Part shown: positions 37,504-45,693 of the stretch, piece by piece | Layout: the number at the start of each line of letters is the position of its first letter | Numbering within the stretch: position 1 is the first letter of the stretch | From: Fusobacterium varium | GTDB lineage: Bacteria > Fusobacteriota > Fusobacteriia > Fusobacteriales > Fusobacteriaceae | Length of the DNA: 64,000 nucleotides | Assembly: GCA_002356455.1 (NCBI GenBank) | Contig: AP017968.1 | Span: 1,612,001 to 1,676,000 of the forward strand | Direction: 5' to 3' | Position numbers and translations under genes: made by a program | The notes under the pieces: model-generated | Databases searched by the model: none | Told to the model about the DNA's origin: nothing | The model's input: the letters and a program-made list of their open reading frames with translations, nothing else

Positions 37504-38624
37504 TGAATGAAGAACTAAGAAGCGGTTATACTACTGGTACTTGTGCAGCAGCTGGAACAAAAGCAGCTTTAGAAGCCCTTCTTTATGGAAAGGAATCTTC
37601 TGAAATAGAAATAACAACTCTTAATGGGGTAGAACTTACTATTCCTGTATTTAAATTAAGGGTGAGAAATAACTTTGCTACTTGTGCTGTAGTAAAATTT
37701 GCTGGAGATGATCCAGATGTAACTAATGGAATTAGAATATGTGCAAAAGTAAAATTAGTTAAGGAGCTTCCTCAAATAGAAAAAGGACACTATTTTGATA
37801 AATTTGTTCTGGTGGGAGGAAGAGGAGTAGGAACAGCGACTAAAAAAGGAGTACAAGTTCCATTAGGAAAATCGGCAATAAATCCTGGGCCGCAAAAGAT
37901 GATATCAGAAGTGGTCAATGAATTGTTAGAAGATAAAGAAATAAAAGCTGTAGTTACAATTTATGTTCCAGAAGGAAAAGCAAAATCTCAAAAAACCTTT
38001 AATCCTAAACTGGGAATAAAAGGAGGTATCTCTATATTGGGTTCTACTGGAATAGTAAAGCCTATGAGCGAGGAAGCCTTAAAAGATTCCATGTATGCAG
38101 AATTGAAAGTATTGAGAATGGATAAAGACAGAGATTGGGTAGTTTTTGCATTTGGAAATTATGGGAAAAATTATTGTGAACGGTTAGGATTAGACTTGGA
38201 ACAGATGATAGTCATAAGTAACTTTGTAGGATTTATGATAGATTCTGCTGTTAAACTTGATTTTAAAAGAATAATTCTTTTGGGACATATAGGAAAAGCT
38301 GTAAAAATAGCTGGAGGAATATTTAATACCCACAGCAGAGTAGCAGATGCAAGAATGGAAATAATGGGAGCAAATGCTTTTCTTGTTGGAGAAAGCTGTG
38401 AAAATATAAGAAAAATACTGGAAGCTAATACAGTAGAAGAAGCCTGTGATTATGTAGAAAAAAAAGAACTCTTTACAGTAATAGCGGAAAAAGTTAAGAA
38501 GAAAGTTATGGAATACAGCAGAACAGATGACTTAAGATGTGAATCTCTAATATTTTCATTTAAGGGAGATACTTTGGGATATAGTGATGGATTTTACGAA
38601 TTGGCAGGTGAGGTAGCTGAATAA
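37503..38624 (+). CDS. cbiD: Cobalt-precorrin-5B C1-methyltransferase
   Basis: SAM-dependent C-1 methyltransferase of the anaerobic route, 373 residues. The N-terminal LRSGYTTGTCAAAGTKAAL, the FAGDDPDVTNG block, GGRGVGTATKKG, ILGSTGIVKPMSEEAL and LLGHIGKAVKIAGGIFNTHSRVAD are hallmark CbiD segments. CbiD, cbiG, cbiJ and cbiK/X-type genes mark the oxygen-independent pathway. The 3' end contains the probable start of cbiE. Confidence 0.95.
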   Translation: MNEELRSGYTTGTCAAAGTKAALEALLYGKESSEIEITTLNGVELTIPVFKLRVRNNFATCAVVKFAGDDPDVTNGIRICAKVKLVKELPQIEKGHYFDKFVLVGGRGVGTATKKGVQVPLGKSAINPGPQKMISEVVNELLEDKEIKAVVTIYVPEGKAKSQKTFNPKLGIKGGISILGSTGIVKPMSEEALKDSMYAELKVLRMDKDRDWVVFAFGNYGKNYCERLGLDLEQMIVISNFVGFMIDSAVKLDFKRIILLGHIGKAVKIAGGIFNTHSRVADARMEIMGANAFLVGESCENIRKILEANTVEEACDYVEKKELFTVIAEKVKKKVMEYSRTDDLRCESLIFSFKGDTLGYSDGFYELAGEVAE

Positions 38625-39261
38625 GATAAATGTAGTTGGATTAGGGCCAGGAAATTTAGATTATCTTACTGGAGCTGGAATAAAAGCTATAAAAGATTGT
38701 GAAATAGCTATTGGAGGAAAAAGACAGCTGGAGGAAATTGACATACTCCTATCAGAAAACTGTGAAAAATATGCTTTGGGAAAACTTTTAGATTTAATTA
38801 ATTATATAAAAGATAACAGGAATAAGAAAATAACAGTAGTTGTATCAGGGGATACGGGATTTTACAGCCTTCTTCCTTTCCTAAAGAAATATTTTTCAAA
38901 TGAAGAACTGGAAGTGATTCCCGGAATTTCCTCTTATCAATATATGTTTTCAAGAATAGGAGAATGCTGGCAGAATTTTATTCTGGCAAGTGCTCATGGA
39001 AGGGATTTTGATTATATAAAAGCAATGGATGAAAAAGATGGGGTGGTTCTTCTTACAGATGAAAAAAATACTCCATATAACATTGGAAAGAAAATCTATG
39101 AATCAGGAATAAGAGGAGTGGAAATAATAGTAGGTGAGAGACTGTCTTATCCTGATGAAATAATAACTAGAGTAGATGCAGAGAATTTTGAAGAATTGAA
39201 TAAAGAATTTAAAATGAATATTGTGATATTGAAAAAAGGAGAAAATTATGCACATCTATGA
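38617..39261 (+). CDS. cbiE: Cobalt-precorrin-7 C5-methyltransferase, probable CTG start
   Basis: A 214-residue SAM-dependent methyltransferase. An ATG/GTG/TTG search would begin at TTG 38776, but the family N terminus INVVGLGPGNLDYLTGAGIKAI is encoded upstream in the same frame. The only stop-free start options are CTG 38617, 5 nt after AGGTGAGG (38605-38612), or ATA 38626. CTG is the better choice and overlaps the last 8 bases of cbiD. Further motifs are VVVSGDTGFYSLLPFL and PGISSYQYMFSRIG. It overlaps cbiT by 14 bp; in some organisms the two are one fused protein (CobL). Confidence 0.88.
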   Translation: MNKINVVGLGPGNLDYLTGAGIKAIKDCEIAIGGKRQLEEIDILLSENCEKYALGKLLDLINYIKDNRNKKITVVVSGDTGFYSLLPFLKKYFSNEELEVIPGISSYQYMFSRIGECWQNFILASAHGRDFDYIKAMDEKDGVVLLTDEKNTPYNIGKKIYESGIRGVEIIVGERLSYPDEIITRVDAENFEELNKEFKMNIVILKKGENYAHL

Positions 39262-39826
39262 TAATGAATTTATACATGGAGAACTCCCTATGACTAAACA
39301 GGAAGTGAGAGTGGTATCTATTGCAAAACTCAGATTAAAAGAAGATTCTGTATTGATAGATGTGGGAGCTGGAACAGGTACTATTGGAATAGAAGCTGCT
39401 ACATATTTAAAAGATGGAAAAGTAATAGGAATAGAAAAAGAAGAAAAAGGTCTTGAAGTAATAAGAGCAAATGTAAAAAAGTTTAATCTTAAAAACTATT
39501 ATCTTATACATGGAAGAGCACCACAGGATATTCCAGAGACACACTATGACAGAATGTTCATAGGAGGTTCTACAGGTGGAATGAAAGAGATAGTGGAACA
39601 TTTTATAAAGTATTCTAAACCTGATTCGAGATTGGTTATAAATGCAATAACACTTGAAACATTAAATAGTGCTATGACTATATTGAAAGAAAAAGGTTTT
39701 AATAATATAGAAGTTGTAAATATGTCAGTATCAAGAGGAAAGAAAGTCGGTCCATATACTATGATGTATGGAGAAAATCCGATCTATATAATAACAGCTG
39801 TGAAGGAGGAAATTGTAAATGGATAA
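39248..39826 (+). CDS. cbiT: Cobalt-precorrin-6B C15-methyltransferase (decarboxylating)
   Basis: A 192-residue class I methyltransferase with the SAM motif DVGAGTGTIGIEAA near residue 38. The N terminus DNEFIHGELPMTKQEVRVVSIAKL is the characteristic CbiT entry, and FIGGSTGGMKEIV follows. It methylates C-15 and removes the C-12 acetate carboxyl. It starts with ATG inside the end of cbiE and overlaps cbiL by 8 bp. Confidence 0.93.
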   Translation: MHIYDNEFIHGELPMTKQEVRVVSIAKLRLKEDSVLIDVGAGTGTIGIEAATYLKDGKVIGIEKEEKGLEVIRANVKKFNLKNYYLIHGRAPQDIPETHYDRMFIGGSTGGMKEIVEHFIKYSKPDSRLVINAITLETLNSAMTILKEKGFNNIEVVNMSVSRGKKVGPYTMMYGENPIYIITAVKEEIVNG

Positions 39827-40541
39827 CAAATTTTATGGGATTGGAGTAGGAGTAGGAGACCCTGACCAAATCACATTAAAAGCAATAAAGACGTTAAAGA
39901 AATTAGATGTAGTAATATTACCAGAAGCAAAAAAAGATATGGGGAGTACAGCTTATACAATAGCTAAAGAATATTTGAAAGAGGATGTAGAACTTGTATT
40001 TATGGAATTTCCAATGTTGAAAAATCCTTTAGATAGAGTAGAAGGAAGAAAAGCAAATACAAGAGTTGTGGAAAAATTATTGGATGAAGGAAAAAATGTA
40101 GGATTTCTTACTATAGGAGATACTATGACATACAGTACATATGTATATATACTAGAGCATCTTGATAAAAAATATGAAGTGGAAACTATTCCTGGAATAT
40201 CTTCATTTGCTGATATATCTTCAAGATTTAATCTGCCAATAGTAATGGGAGATGAATCATTGAAAATAATCGGTCTTAGTGAAACTACTGATATAGAAAA
40301 AGAAATAGAAGGAAGTGATAACCTTGTATTCATGAAAGTCAGCAGAAATTTTGACAGACTGAAAGCAGCATTGGAAAAAACAGGAAATATGGAAAATATA
40401 ATACTGGTTTCTAATTGTGGAAAGGAAAATCAGGAAGTATATTTTGATATTTCTCATTTAGAAAAAGATGATATTCATTATTTCTCTACAATGTTATTAA
40501 AAAAAGGAGGAATTGAGCAATGGAAAAAGTTTATTTCATAG
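39819..40541 (+). CDS. cbiL: Cobalt-precorrin-2 C20-methyltransferase
   Basis: A 240-residue corrin methyltransferase of the tetrapyrrole-methylase fold. The SAM loop is YGIGVGVGDPDQITLKAI, followed by FLTIGDTMTYSTYVYIL and ETIPGISSFADISSR. These match CbiL/CobI. It acts first among the methyltransferases of the pathway. The 3' end overlaps cbiF by 22 bp, the longest overlap in the operon. Confidence 0.93.
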   Translation: MDNKFYGIGVGVGDPDQITLKAIKTLKKLDVVILPEAKKDMGSTAYTIAKEYLKEDVELVFMEFPMLKNPLDRVEGRKANTRVVEKLLDEGKNVGFLTIGDTMTYSTYVYILEHLDKKYEVETIPGISSFADISSRFNLPIVMGDESLKIIGLSETTDIEKEIEGSDNLVFMKVSRNFDRLKAALEKTGNMENIILVSNCGKENQEVYFDISHLEKDDIHYFSTMLLKKGGIEQWKKFIS

Positions 40542-41278
40542 GAGCAGGACCTGGAGATCCTGAACTAATAACTATAAAAGGGCAAAGAATAGTAAAAGAA
40601 GCAGATATTATTATATATGCTGGTTCTTTAGTACCAAGAGAGGTAATAGAATGTCATAAAGAGGGAGCAGAGATATATAATTCAGCTTCTATGACATTGG
40701 AAGAGGTTATGGATGTAACTGTAAAAGGAATAAAAGCTGGAAAAAAAGTTGCCAGAGTACATACTGGAGATCCTGCTATATTTGGTGCACACAGAGAACA
40801 AATGGATGTCTTAGATGAAAATGGAATAGAGTATGAAGTTGTTCCAGGAGTAAGTTCATTTCTTGCTTCAGCAGCAGCAGTAAAAAAAGAATTTACACTT
40901 CCATCTGTATCACAGACAGTTATCTGTACAAGACTGGAAGGAAGAACACCAGTTCCAGAAAAAGAATCATTGGAAAGCCTTGCTGCTCACAGAGCCTCTA
41001 TGGCAATATTCCTTTCTGTACATATGATAGGGGATGTAGTAAAAAGGCTTGCTACTTCTTATCCAATGACAACTCCTATTGCAGTAGTTCAAAGAGCTAC
41101 ATGGGAGGATCAAAAAGTGGTAATGGGAACATTGGAAACTATAGAAAAACTTGTAAAAGAAGCAGGAATATCTAAAACAGCTCAAATATTAGTTGGAGAT
41201 TTTTTAGGAAATGAGTATGAAAAGTCTAAATTATATGATAAAACTTTTACACATGAATTCAGAAAAGGAATAGAATAA
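40520..41278 (+). CDS. cbiF: Cobalt-precorrin-4 C11-methyltransferase
   Basis: A 252-residue tetrapyrrole methylase. FIGAGPGDPELITIKGQRIV, the IIYAGSLVPREVI block, RVHTGDPAIFGAHREQM and VPGVSSFLASAAAVKKEFTLPSVSQT are typical CbiF/CobM sequence. The ribosome site AGGAGGA lies inside cbiL. One base separates its stop from the cbiG start. Confidence 0.94.
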   Translation: MEKVYFIGAGPGDPELITIKGQRIVKEADIIIYAGSLVPREVIECHKEGAEIYNSASMTLEEVMDVTVKGIKAGKKVARVHTGDPAIFGAHREQMDVLDENGIEYEVVPGVSSFLASAAAVKKEFTLPSVSQTVICTRLEGRTPVPEKESLESLAAHRASMAIFLSVHMIGDVVKRLATSYPMTTPIAVVQRATWEDQKVVMGTLETIEKLVKEAGISKTAQILVGDFLGNEYEKSKLYDKTFTHEFRKGIE

Positions 41279-41279
41279 A

Positions 41280-42266
41280 ATGAAACTGGCTGTATGGACT
41301 GTTACAAGAGGAGCAGGTCATTTAGGAAAAAAATATGGAGAGATATTAGAAGCTGATGTTTTCACACTGAAAAAATTTCAGATAGAAAGTACATTGCAAA
41401 TGGAAGATTTTACAAGTACTTTAAATGAAAAGTTCAATAAATACGATGGTCATATATTTATTATGGCTACAGGGATAGTTATAAGAAAAATAGCTTCTCT
41501 GATAAAAAGTAAAGATGTAGATCCAGCAGTATTAGTTGCAGATGAAGGTGAAAATTTTATTATTTCTCTTCTTTCTGGGCACTTAGGTGGAGCTAATGAT
41601 CTCACTAATGAGGCTGCTGAAAAACTTGGACTTCTACCAATAATCACTACCAGCTCAGATGTAACTGGAAAAATAGCAGTTGATACTATTTCTCAAAAAA
41701 TGCAGGGAGAATTAGAAAGTCTTGAGAAGGCAAAAAATGTTACTTCACTTATAGTTGATGGAAAAGAGGTAAATATTCTTCTTCCTAAAAATGTAAAATT
41801 TAACAGTGATACAAATGAAGAGGGAATAATAATAGTTTCTAATAGAGAAAAAATAGAAACTATTAGAATATATCCTAAAAATCTGATTCTTGGTATAGGA
41901 TGCAGAAGAGGTATAGAAACAGAAGTGATAATGGAAGGAATAAAAAAAGCTATGGAGGCTCGTAATCTTTCTGTTAAAAGTATAAAGAAAATAGCTACTG
42001 TTGATTTGAAAGCTGATGAGGCAGGGATAATAGAAAGCAGTAAATTATTGAAAAAAGAATTGGTTATAATTTCCAGAGAAGACATAAAAAAAGTTGAAGA
42101 TAGGTTTGAGGGTTCAGAATTTGTAAAAAAACAGATAGGAGTATCTTGTGTATCTGAACCTTGTGCACTTTTAGCTTCAAATGGAAAAGGAAAATTTATT
42201 GAAAATAAATTTATTTATAATGGAATGACAGTATCCATTTATGAGGAGAGTTTTAATGATGAATAA
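41280..42266 (+). CDS. cbiG: Cobalt-precorrin-5A hydrolase
   Basis: A 328-residue enzyme that opens the delta-lactone and releases acetaldehyde, specific to the anaerobic route. The N-terminal CbiG domain has FIMATGIVIRKIASLIKSKDVDPAV and DEGENFIISLLSGHLGGANDLT; the C-terminal domain has ILGIGCRRGIETEVI and KQIGVSCVSEPCALLAS. Both domains are complete. The ribosome site for cbiH is inside its 3' end. Confidence 0.94.
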   Translation: MKLAVWTVTRGAGHLGKKYGEILEADVFTLKKFQIESTLQMEDFTSTLNEKFNKYDGHIFIMATGIVIRKIASLIKSKDVDPAVLVADEGENFIISLLSGHLGGANDLTNEAAEKLGLLPIITTSSDVTGKIAVDTISQKMQGELESLEKAKNVTSLIVDGKEVNILLPKNVKFNSDTNEEGIIIVSNREKIETIRIYPKNLILGIGCRRGIETEVIMEGIKKAMEARNLSVKSIKKIATVDLKADEAGIIESSKLLKKELVIISREDIKKVEDRFEGSEFVKKQIGVSCVSEPCALLASNGKGKFIENKFIYNGMTVSIYEESFNDE

Positions 42267-42990
42267 AGGAAAAATATATGTAGTAGGAATAGGTCCTGGA
42301 AATATGGAAGATATCAGTGTAAGAGCTTATAATACGCTTAAAAATGTTGATATAATCGCAGGATATACAACTTATGTAGATTTAGTAAAAGATGAATTTA
42401 AAGATAAAGAGTTTTATGTATCAGGAATGAAAAAAGAAATAGACAGATGCGAAAAAGTTCTTGAATTAGCAGAAGAAGGAAAAACAGTTGCATTAATCAG
42501 CAGTGGAGATGCTGGAATATATGGAATGGCTGGTATTATGATAGAGGTAGCTGCTGACAGTGGAATAGAGGTAGTGGTAATACCAGGGATAACTGCATCA
42601 GTGGCAGGAGCAGCTCTTGTAGGAGCACCTATAATGCATGATCAGGCTGTTATAAGTTTGAGTGACCTTTTGACTGACTGGGATGTAATTACTAAAAGAA
42701 TAGATAAAGCAAGTGAAGGAGATTTTGTAATTTCTCTATATAATCCTAAAAGTAATGGAAGAACTACACAGATTGTTGAAGCAAGAGAAATAATGATGAA
42801 ACATAAAGCTTCAACTACTCCAGTAGCTTTATTAAGACATGTAGGAAGAGAAGATCAGAACTATACATTAACTGATCTTGAGCATTTTCTTGAACATGAA
42901 ATAGATATGTTTACAGTAGTTATAATTGGAAATTCAAAATCTTATGTAAAAAATAATAAAATGATTACACCTAGAGGGTATAAGTTATGA
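42256..42990 (+). CDS. cbiH: Cobalt-precorrin-3B C17-methyltransferase
   Basis: A 244-residue tetrapyrrole methylase performing the ring-contraction methylation. VVGIGPGNMEDISVRAYN, IAGYTTYVDLV, SSGDAGIYGMAGIM and PGITASVAGAALVGAPIMHD are typical of CbiH/CobJ. ATGATG at 42256 (or 42259) was chosen because GAGGAG (42243-42248) precedes it; the in-frame ATG at 42241 has no ribosome site. It overlaps cbiG by 11 bp and cbiJ by 4 bp. Confidence 0.93.
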   Translation: MMNKGKIYVVGIGPGNMEDISVRAYNTLKNVDIIAGYTTYVDLVKDEFKDKEFYVSGMKKEIDRCEKVLELAEEGKTVALISSGDAGIYGMAGIMIEVAADSGIEVVVIPGITASVAGAALVGAPIMHDQAVISLSDLLTDWDVITKRIDKASEGDFVISLYNPKSNGRTTQIVEAREIMMKHKASTTPVALLRHVGREDQNYTLTDLEHFLEHEIDMFTVVIIGNSKSYVKNNKMITPRGYKL

Positions 42991-43733
42991 TCTGGGTTAT
43001 TGGCGGAACAAAAGATTCAAGAGTATTCCTAGAGAAATTTGCATCTGCTGATAAGAATATTATAGTTTCAACAGCTACTGAGTATGGAGGAAAACTTTTA
43101 GAGGGACTTCCAGTAAAAGTGGTATCAGAAAGACTGTCTTTAGAATTAATGAGAGGATTTGTAGAAAAAAACTCTATAAAAGCCATTGTAGATATAAGCC
43201 ATCCCTATGCTTTTGAGGTTTCTAAAAATGCAATGAAAGTTGCTGAAGAATTTTCTATAGCTTATTATAGATTTGAAAGAGAGGAAATACATATTATTCC
43301 TGATAGATTCACTGAATTTCAAAATATAAATGATTTGTTAGAGTATTGTGATAAATTGGAGGAGAATATTCTTGTAACACTTGGAAGTAATAATATAGAG
43401 TATTTTTCTAAGCTAAAAAACCTAGAAAAATTTTATTTCAGAATACTTCCTAAATGGGATATGGTAAAGAAATGTGAAGACAACGGTATACTTCCCAAAA
43501 ATATAATAGCTATGCAGGGACCTTTTTCTTTGAATATGAACAAAGCCATGATAGAACAGCTGAATATAAAATATTTAGTGACTAAAAAAGGTGGAGTTAC
43601 AGGAGGAGAAAGGGAAAAAATAGATGCTTGTAATGAAAAAGAAATAGAAGTAATACTTTTGGATAAACCCAAAATTCAATATCCTAACTGCTATGGAAAT
43701 ATAGATGACTTGATAAACAATATTAAATTATAA
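42987..43733 (+). CDS. cbiJ: Cobalt-precorrin-6A reductase
   Basis: A 248-residue NADH-dependent reductase of the corrin ring. The nucleotide-binding start IWVIGGTKDSRVFLEKF, the DISHPYAFEVSKNAM block, LVTLGSNNIEYF and the C-terminal LVTKKGGVTGGEREKIDAC match CbiJ/CobK. It is the last gene of the operon; a terminator follows at once. Cobalt chelatase (cbiK/cbiX), sirohydrochlorin-forming and nucleotide-loop genes (cobU, cobS, cobT) are not in the window. Confidence 0.93.
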   Translation: MIWVIGGTKDSRVFLEKFASADKNIIVSTATEYGGKLLEGLPVKVVSERLSLELMRGFVEKNSIKAIVDISHPYAFEVSKNAMKVAEEFSIAYYRFEREEIHIIPDRFTEFQNINDLLEYCDKLEENILVTLGSNNIEYFSKLKNLEKFYFRILPKWDMVKKCEDNGILPKNIIAMQGPFSLNMNKAMIEQLNIKYLVTKKGGVTGGEREKIDACNEKEIEVILLDKPKIQYPNCYGNIDDLINNIKL

Positions 43734-43739
43734 AATTAA

Positions 43740-43781
43740 AGCAGCTTTTTATGTGTAACAGCATGAAAAGTTGTTTTTTTT
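43740..43781 (+). terminator. Terminator of the cobalamin operon
   Basis: Stem CAGCTTTTTATG (43742-43753) with CATGAAAAGTTG (43762-43773; contains one mismatch and G-U pairing) and eight T residues. Confidence 0.75.
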
Positions 43782-43887
43782 ATGATACTATTTTTTTAAA
43801 AAATAAAAAAATAAAGAGTTTTCGCCACAAAATTGTCACAAAAGAATGATATATTAAATATATAAAATCTTTCCCCAAGATGTTTTA

Positions 43888-43922
43888 TAAAAAATCCTCC
43901 TAATTTTTTAGGAGGATTTTTA
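43888..43922. terminator. Terminator for the convergent minus-strand gene
   Basis: Perfect 12-bp stem AAAATCCTCCTA / TAGGAGGATTTT (43891-43902 and 43909-43920) with T runs on both strands. It serves the gene at 43933-44922 and backs up the cobalamin terminator. Confidence 0.8.
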
Positions 43923-43932
43923 ACATATGGAA

Positions 43933-44922
43933 TTAATCAATTTTTTCAATTCTTTCAAAATGATATACTTCATTCTTATTTTTCTCTTTCTCTCTGCATA
44001 AATAAATACAATCTTTTTCTATAAAAGTTTTGGGATTATCTTCTTTATTTGCAGCAATTACTTTCAATCTAAAATATTTTTCCTCTTTTTTACTTATTTC
44101 TTCCTCTTCATCATAAAATAAATCAGCATCAAAATTTTTCTCTGGAATTCCAAGAAAATCCCTAAAAAAGAATAAATTATTTTTAAAACTTTTTTCTCTC
44201 AGTATTTCCATTACAAATTTTTTAAGATTGGTTTCAAAATAAGGGCTTCTATTATAGACTAAAGCATCTATACGTTTAGTATATTCAATATGCTTTATAC
44301 TTGTAATACCTAAAGTGATATGTGCATCTGCTCCAATCATTTTAAGCAGGTCAAGAGGCTTGCTGTCATCTTTTCCCTTAAAAGTCACTATGGTGATATC
44401 TGGATAAAGATTTTTGACTTTATGATAATTACACATAATTTTATCATATGTAGTATCACTGATAAAAAGAAGTCCAGTACCATTAACAGAGGTAATCCAG
44501 GGATCATTTTCATCATATATATCTATTTTGTATGAAAATTCTGCTGAATTTTCTACAAGAAAATTTTCTAATGTTTTTTCTGAAAAATTGTATTTTTCAT
44601 ATAATAAATTTAAGGAGTTAATATCAAACTGCTGTATATTTTTAGCTGTTATTACAGCTTTAACTCCCATATCATTTGCAAGATATTCTCTTTCAGTAAA
44701 TATTATTGTATTAGGCAGATATTCACATTTAGAAGGATTAAAAAAGTATCTTTTGAGCTCCCTAAGAAGTTCAAGATTTTCTTCAATATTATTTTTGAAA
44801 ACTAAAAATATCAAATAATTTATATCTGGATCTCTCAAAATGAGAGCTATAGAAGATTCAAAATTTGTTTTGTCTACCAGTATTATTTTTTTAGATTTAA
44901 GAAAAGTGGAATTTTTTTCCAT
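43933..44922 (-). CDS. Hypothetical cytoplasmic protein, 329 residues
   Basis: I do not recognise the family. No signal peptide or membrane helix is seen. The first half alternates short beta strands and helices (KKIILVDKTNFESSIALIL, YLIFLVFKNNIEENLELLRE, NTIIFTEREYLANDMGVKAVITAKN). The second has TGLLFISDTTYDKIM and DITIVTFKGKDDSKPLDLLKMIGADAHITLG, which suggests two response-regulator-like or Rossmann-like alpha/beta domains. The C-terminal 80 residues are very acidic, then charged. A GAGGT site precedes the ATG, so expression is likely. Its own transcription unit points away from the cobalamin operon. Confidence 0.72.
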   Translation of the reverse strand: MEKNSTFLKSKKIILVDKTNFESSIALILRDPDINYLIFLVFKNNIEENLELLRELKRYFFNPSKCEYLPNTIIFTEREYLANDMGVKAVITAKNIQQFDINSLNLLYEKYNFSEKTLENFLVENSAEFSYKIDIYDENDPWITSVNGTGLLFISDTTYDKIMCNYHKVKNLYPDITIVTFKGKDDSKPLDLLKMIGADAHITLGITSIKHIEYTKRIDALVYNRSPYFETNLKKFVMEILREKSFKNNLFFFRDFLGIPEKNFDADLFYDEEEEISKKEEKYFRLKVIAANKEDNPKTFIEKDCIYLCREKEKNKNEVYHFERIEKID

Positions 44923-45175
44923 AAAGTGACCTCAATTTTAGAATTAATTATGATAAAATTATTCTACCATTTTTTTATGTGAATTACAATGAAGTAGATT
45001 GGTAGTTGTTCAAAAAATGAAAGATGAAAATTTTGAATATTTTTTATAGCTAATTATTATGTAAATAAAGGCTGAGATTAAAAAAACTGAATAAAAATAT
45101 TTGAATAAGTTCAGTTTATCATGTAAAATATTATAAATGGTAATGTTAAAGATTAAAATGAAAGCGGGGGTAAAT

Positions 45176-45532
45176 TTGAAAATAGGAGTAGTGATTTTAG
45201 TTTTTTTTGCAGTTTTTAACTTAGTGAATTTTAAGAAAAAAGTTTCTTTGAATAATTCAGAAGAAAAAATAAAATTAGAAAATCTGTATAATTTAAATAA
45301 AAAGGGAGAATTTAAAATATACTATGAAAATGGGAAAATTTCTACTATAGGAAATTACAATGATTTTAAATTAAATGGGAGTTATGTATCATTTTATGAA
45401 AATGGGGCAGTTGCAAGTGATGGTTTTTATAAAAATGGGCTTCTCGATGGTGAATGGAAATTTTATTCTAAAAATGGCTCTCTTGAAAAAATAGAGAAAT
45501 ATAAAAATGGAATGATAGTAGAAAATAATTAA
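45176..45532 (+). CDS. MORN_2 (YwqK-type) repeat protein with signal anchor
   Basis: A 118-residue exported or anchored protein. TTG at 45176 was chosen: GCGGGGGT is the only ribosome site near, and the protein then begins with a hydrophobic signal anchor (KIGVVILVFFAVFNLVNF). The C-terminal half has three YYENGK-type repeats (FKIYYENGKISTIGNY, YVSFYENGAVASDGFYKNG, WKFYSKNGSLEKIEKYKNG), the MORN_2 motif shared with YwqK-like proteins. Such proteins are often expanded in fusobacteria; function is unknown. It ends at a terminator (45538-45582, stem AGGATAAG / CTTATCCT). Confidence 0.75.
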   Translation: MKIGVVILVFFAVFNLVNFKKKVSLNNSEEKIKLENLYNLNKKGEFKIYYENGKISTIGNYNDFKLNGSYVSFYENGAVASDGFYKNGLLDGEWKFYSKNGSLEKIEKYKNGMIVENN

Positions 45533-45537
45533 AATTA

Positions 45538-45582
45538 AGGATAAGTAATAGGAAATTTTTTTATTGCTTATCCTATTTTTTA
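45538..45582 (+). terminator. Terminator after the MORN_2 gene
   Basis: Stem AGGATAAG (45538-45545) and CTTATCCT (45567-45574) followed by A and a run of T. Confidence 0.7.
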
Positions 45583-45693
45583 TTTCTTAGGAAATTATAA
45601 TTTGATAAATTTGTTGAAAAAATAAAAAATATTAATTATTTTGTATTTATATTAGATATATTAATTGAATAAGATTAAAATTGACAGCACAAA

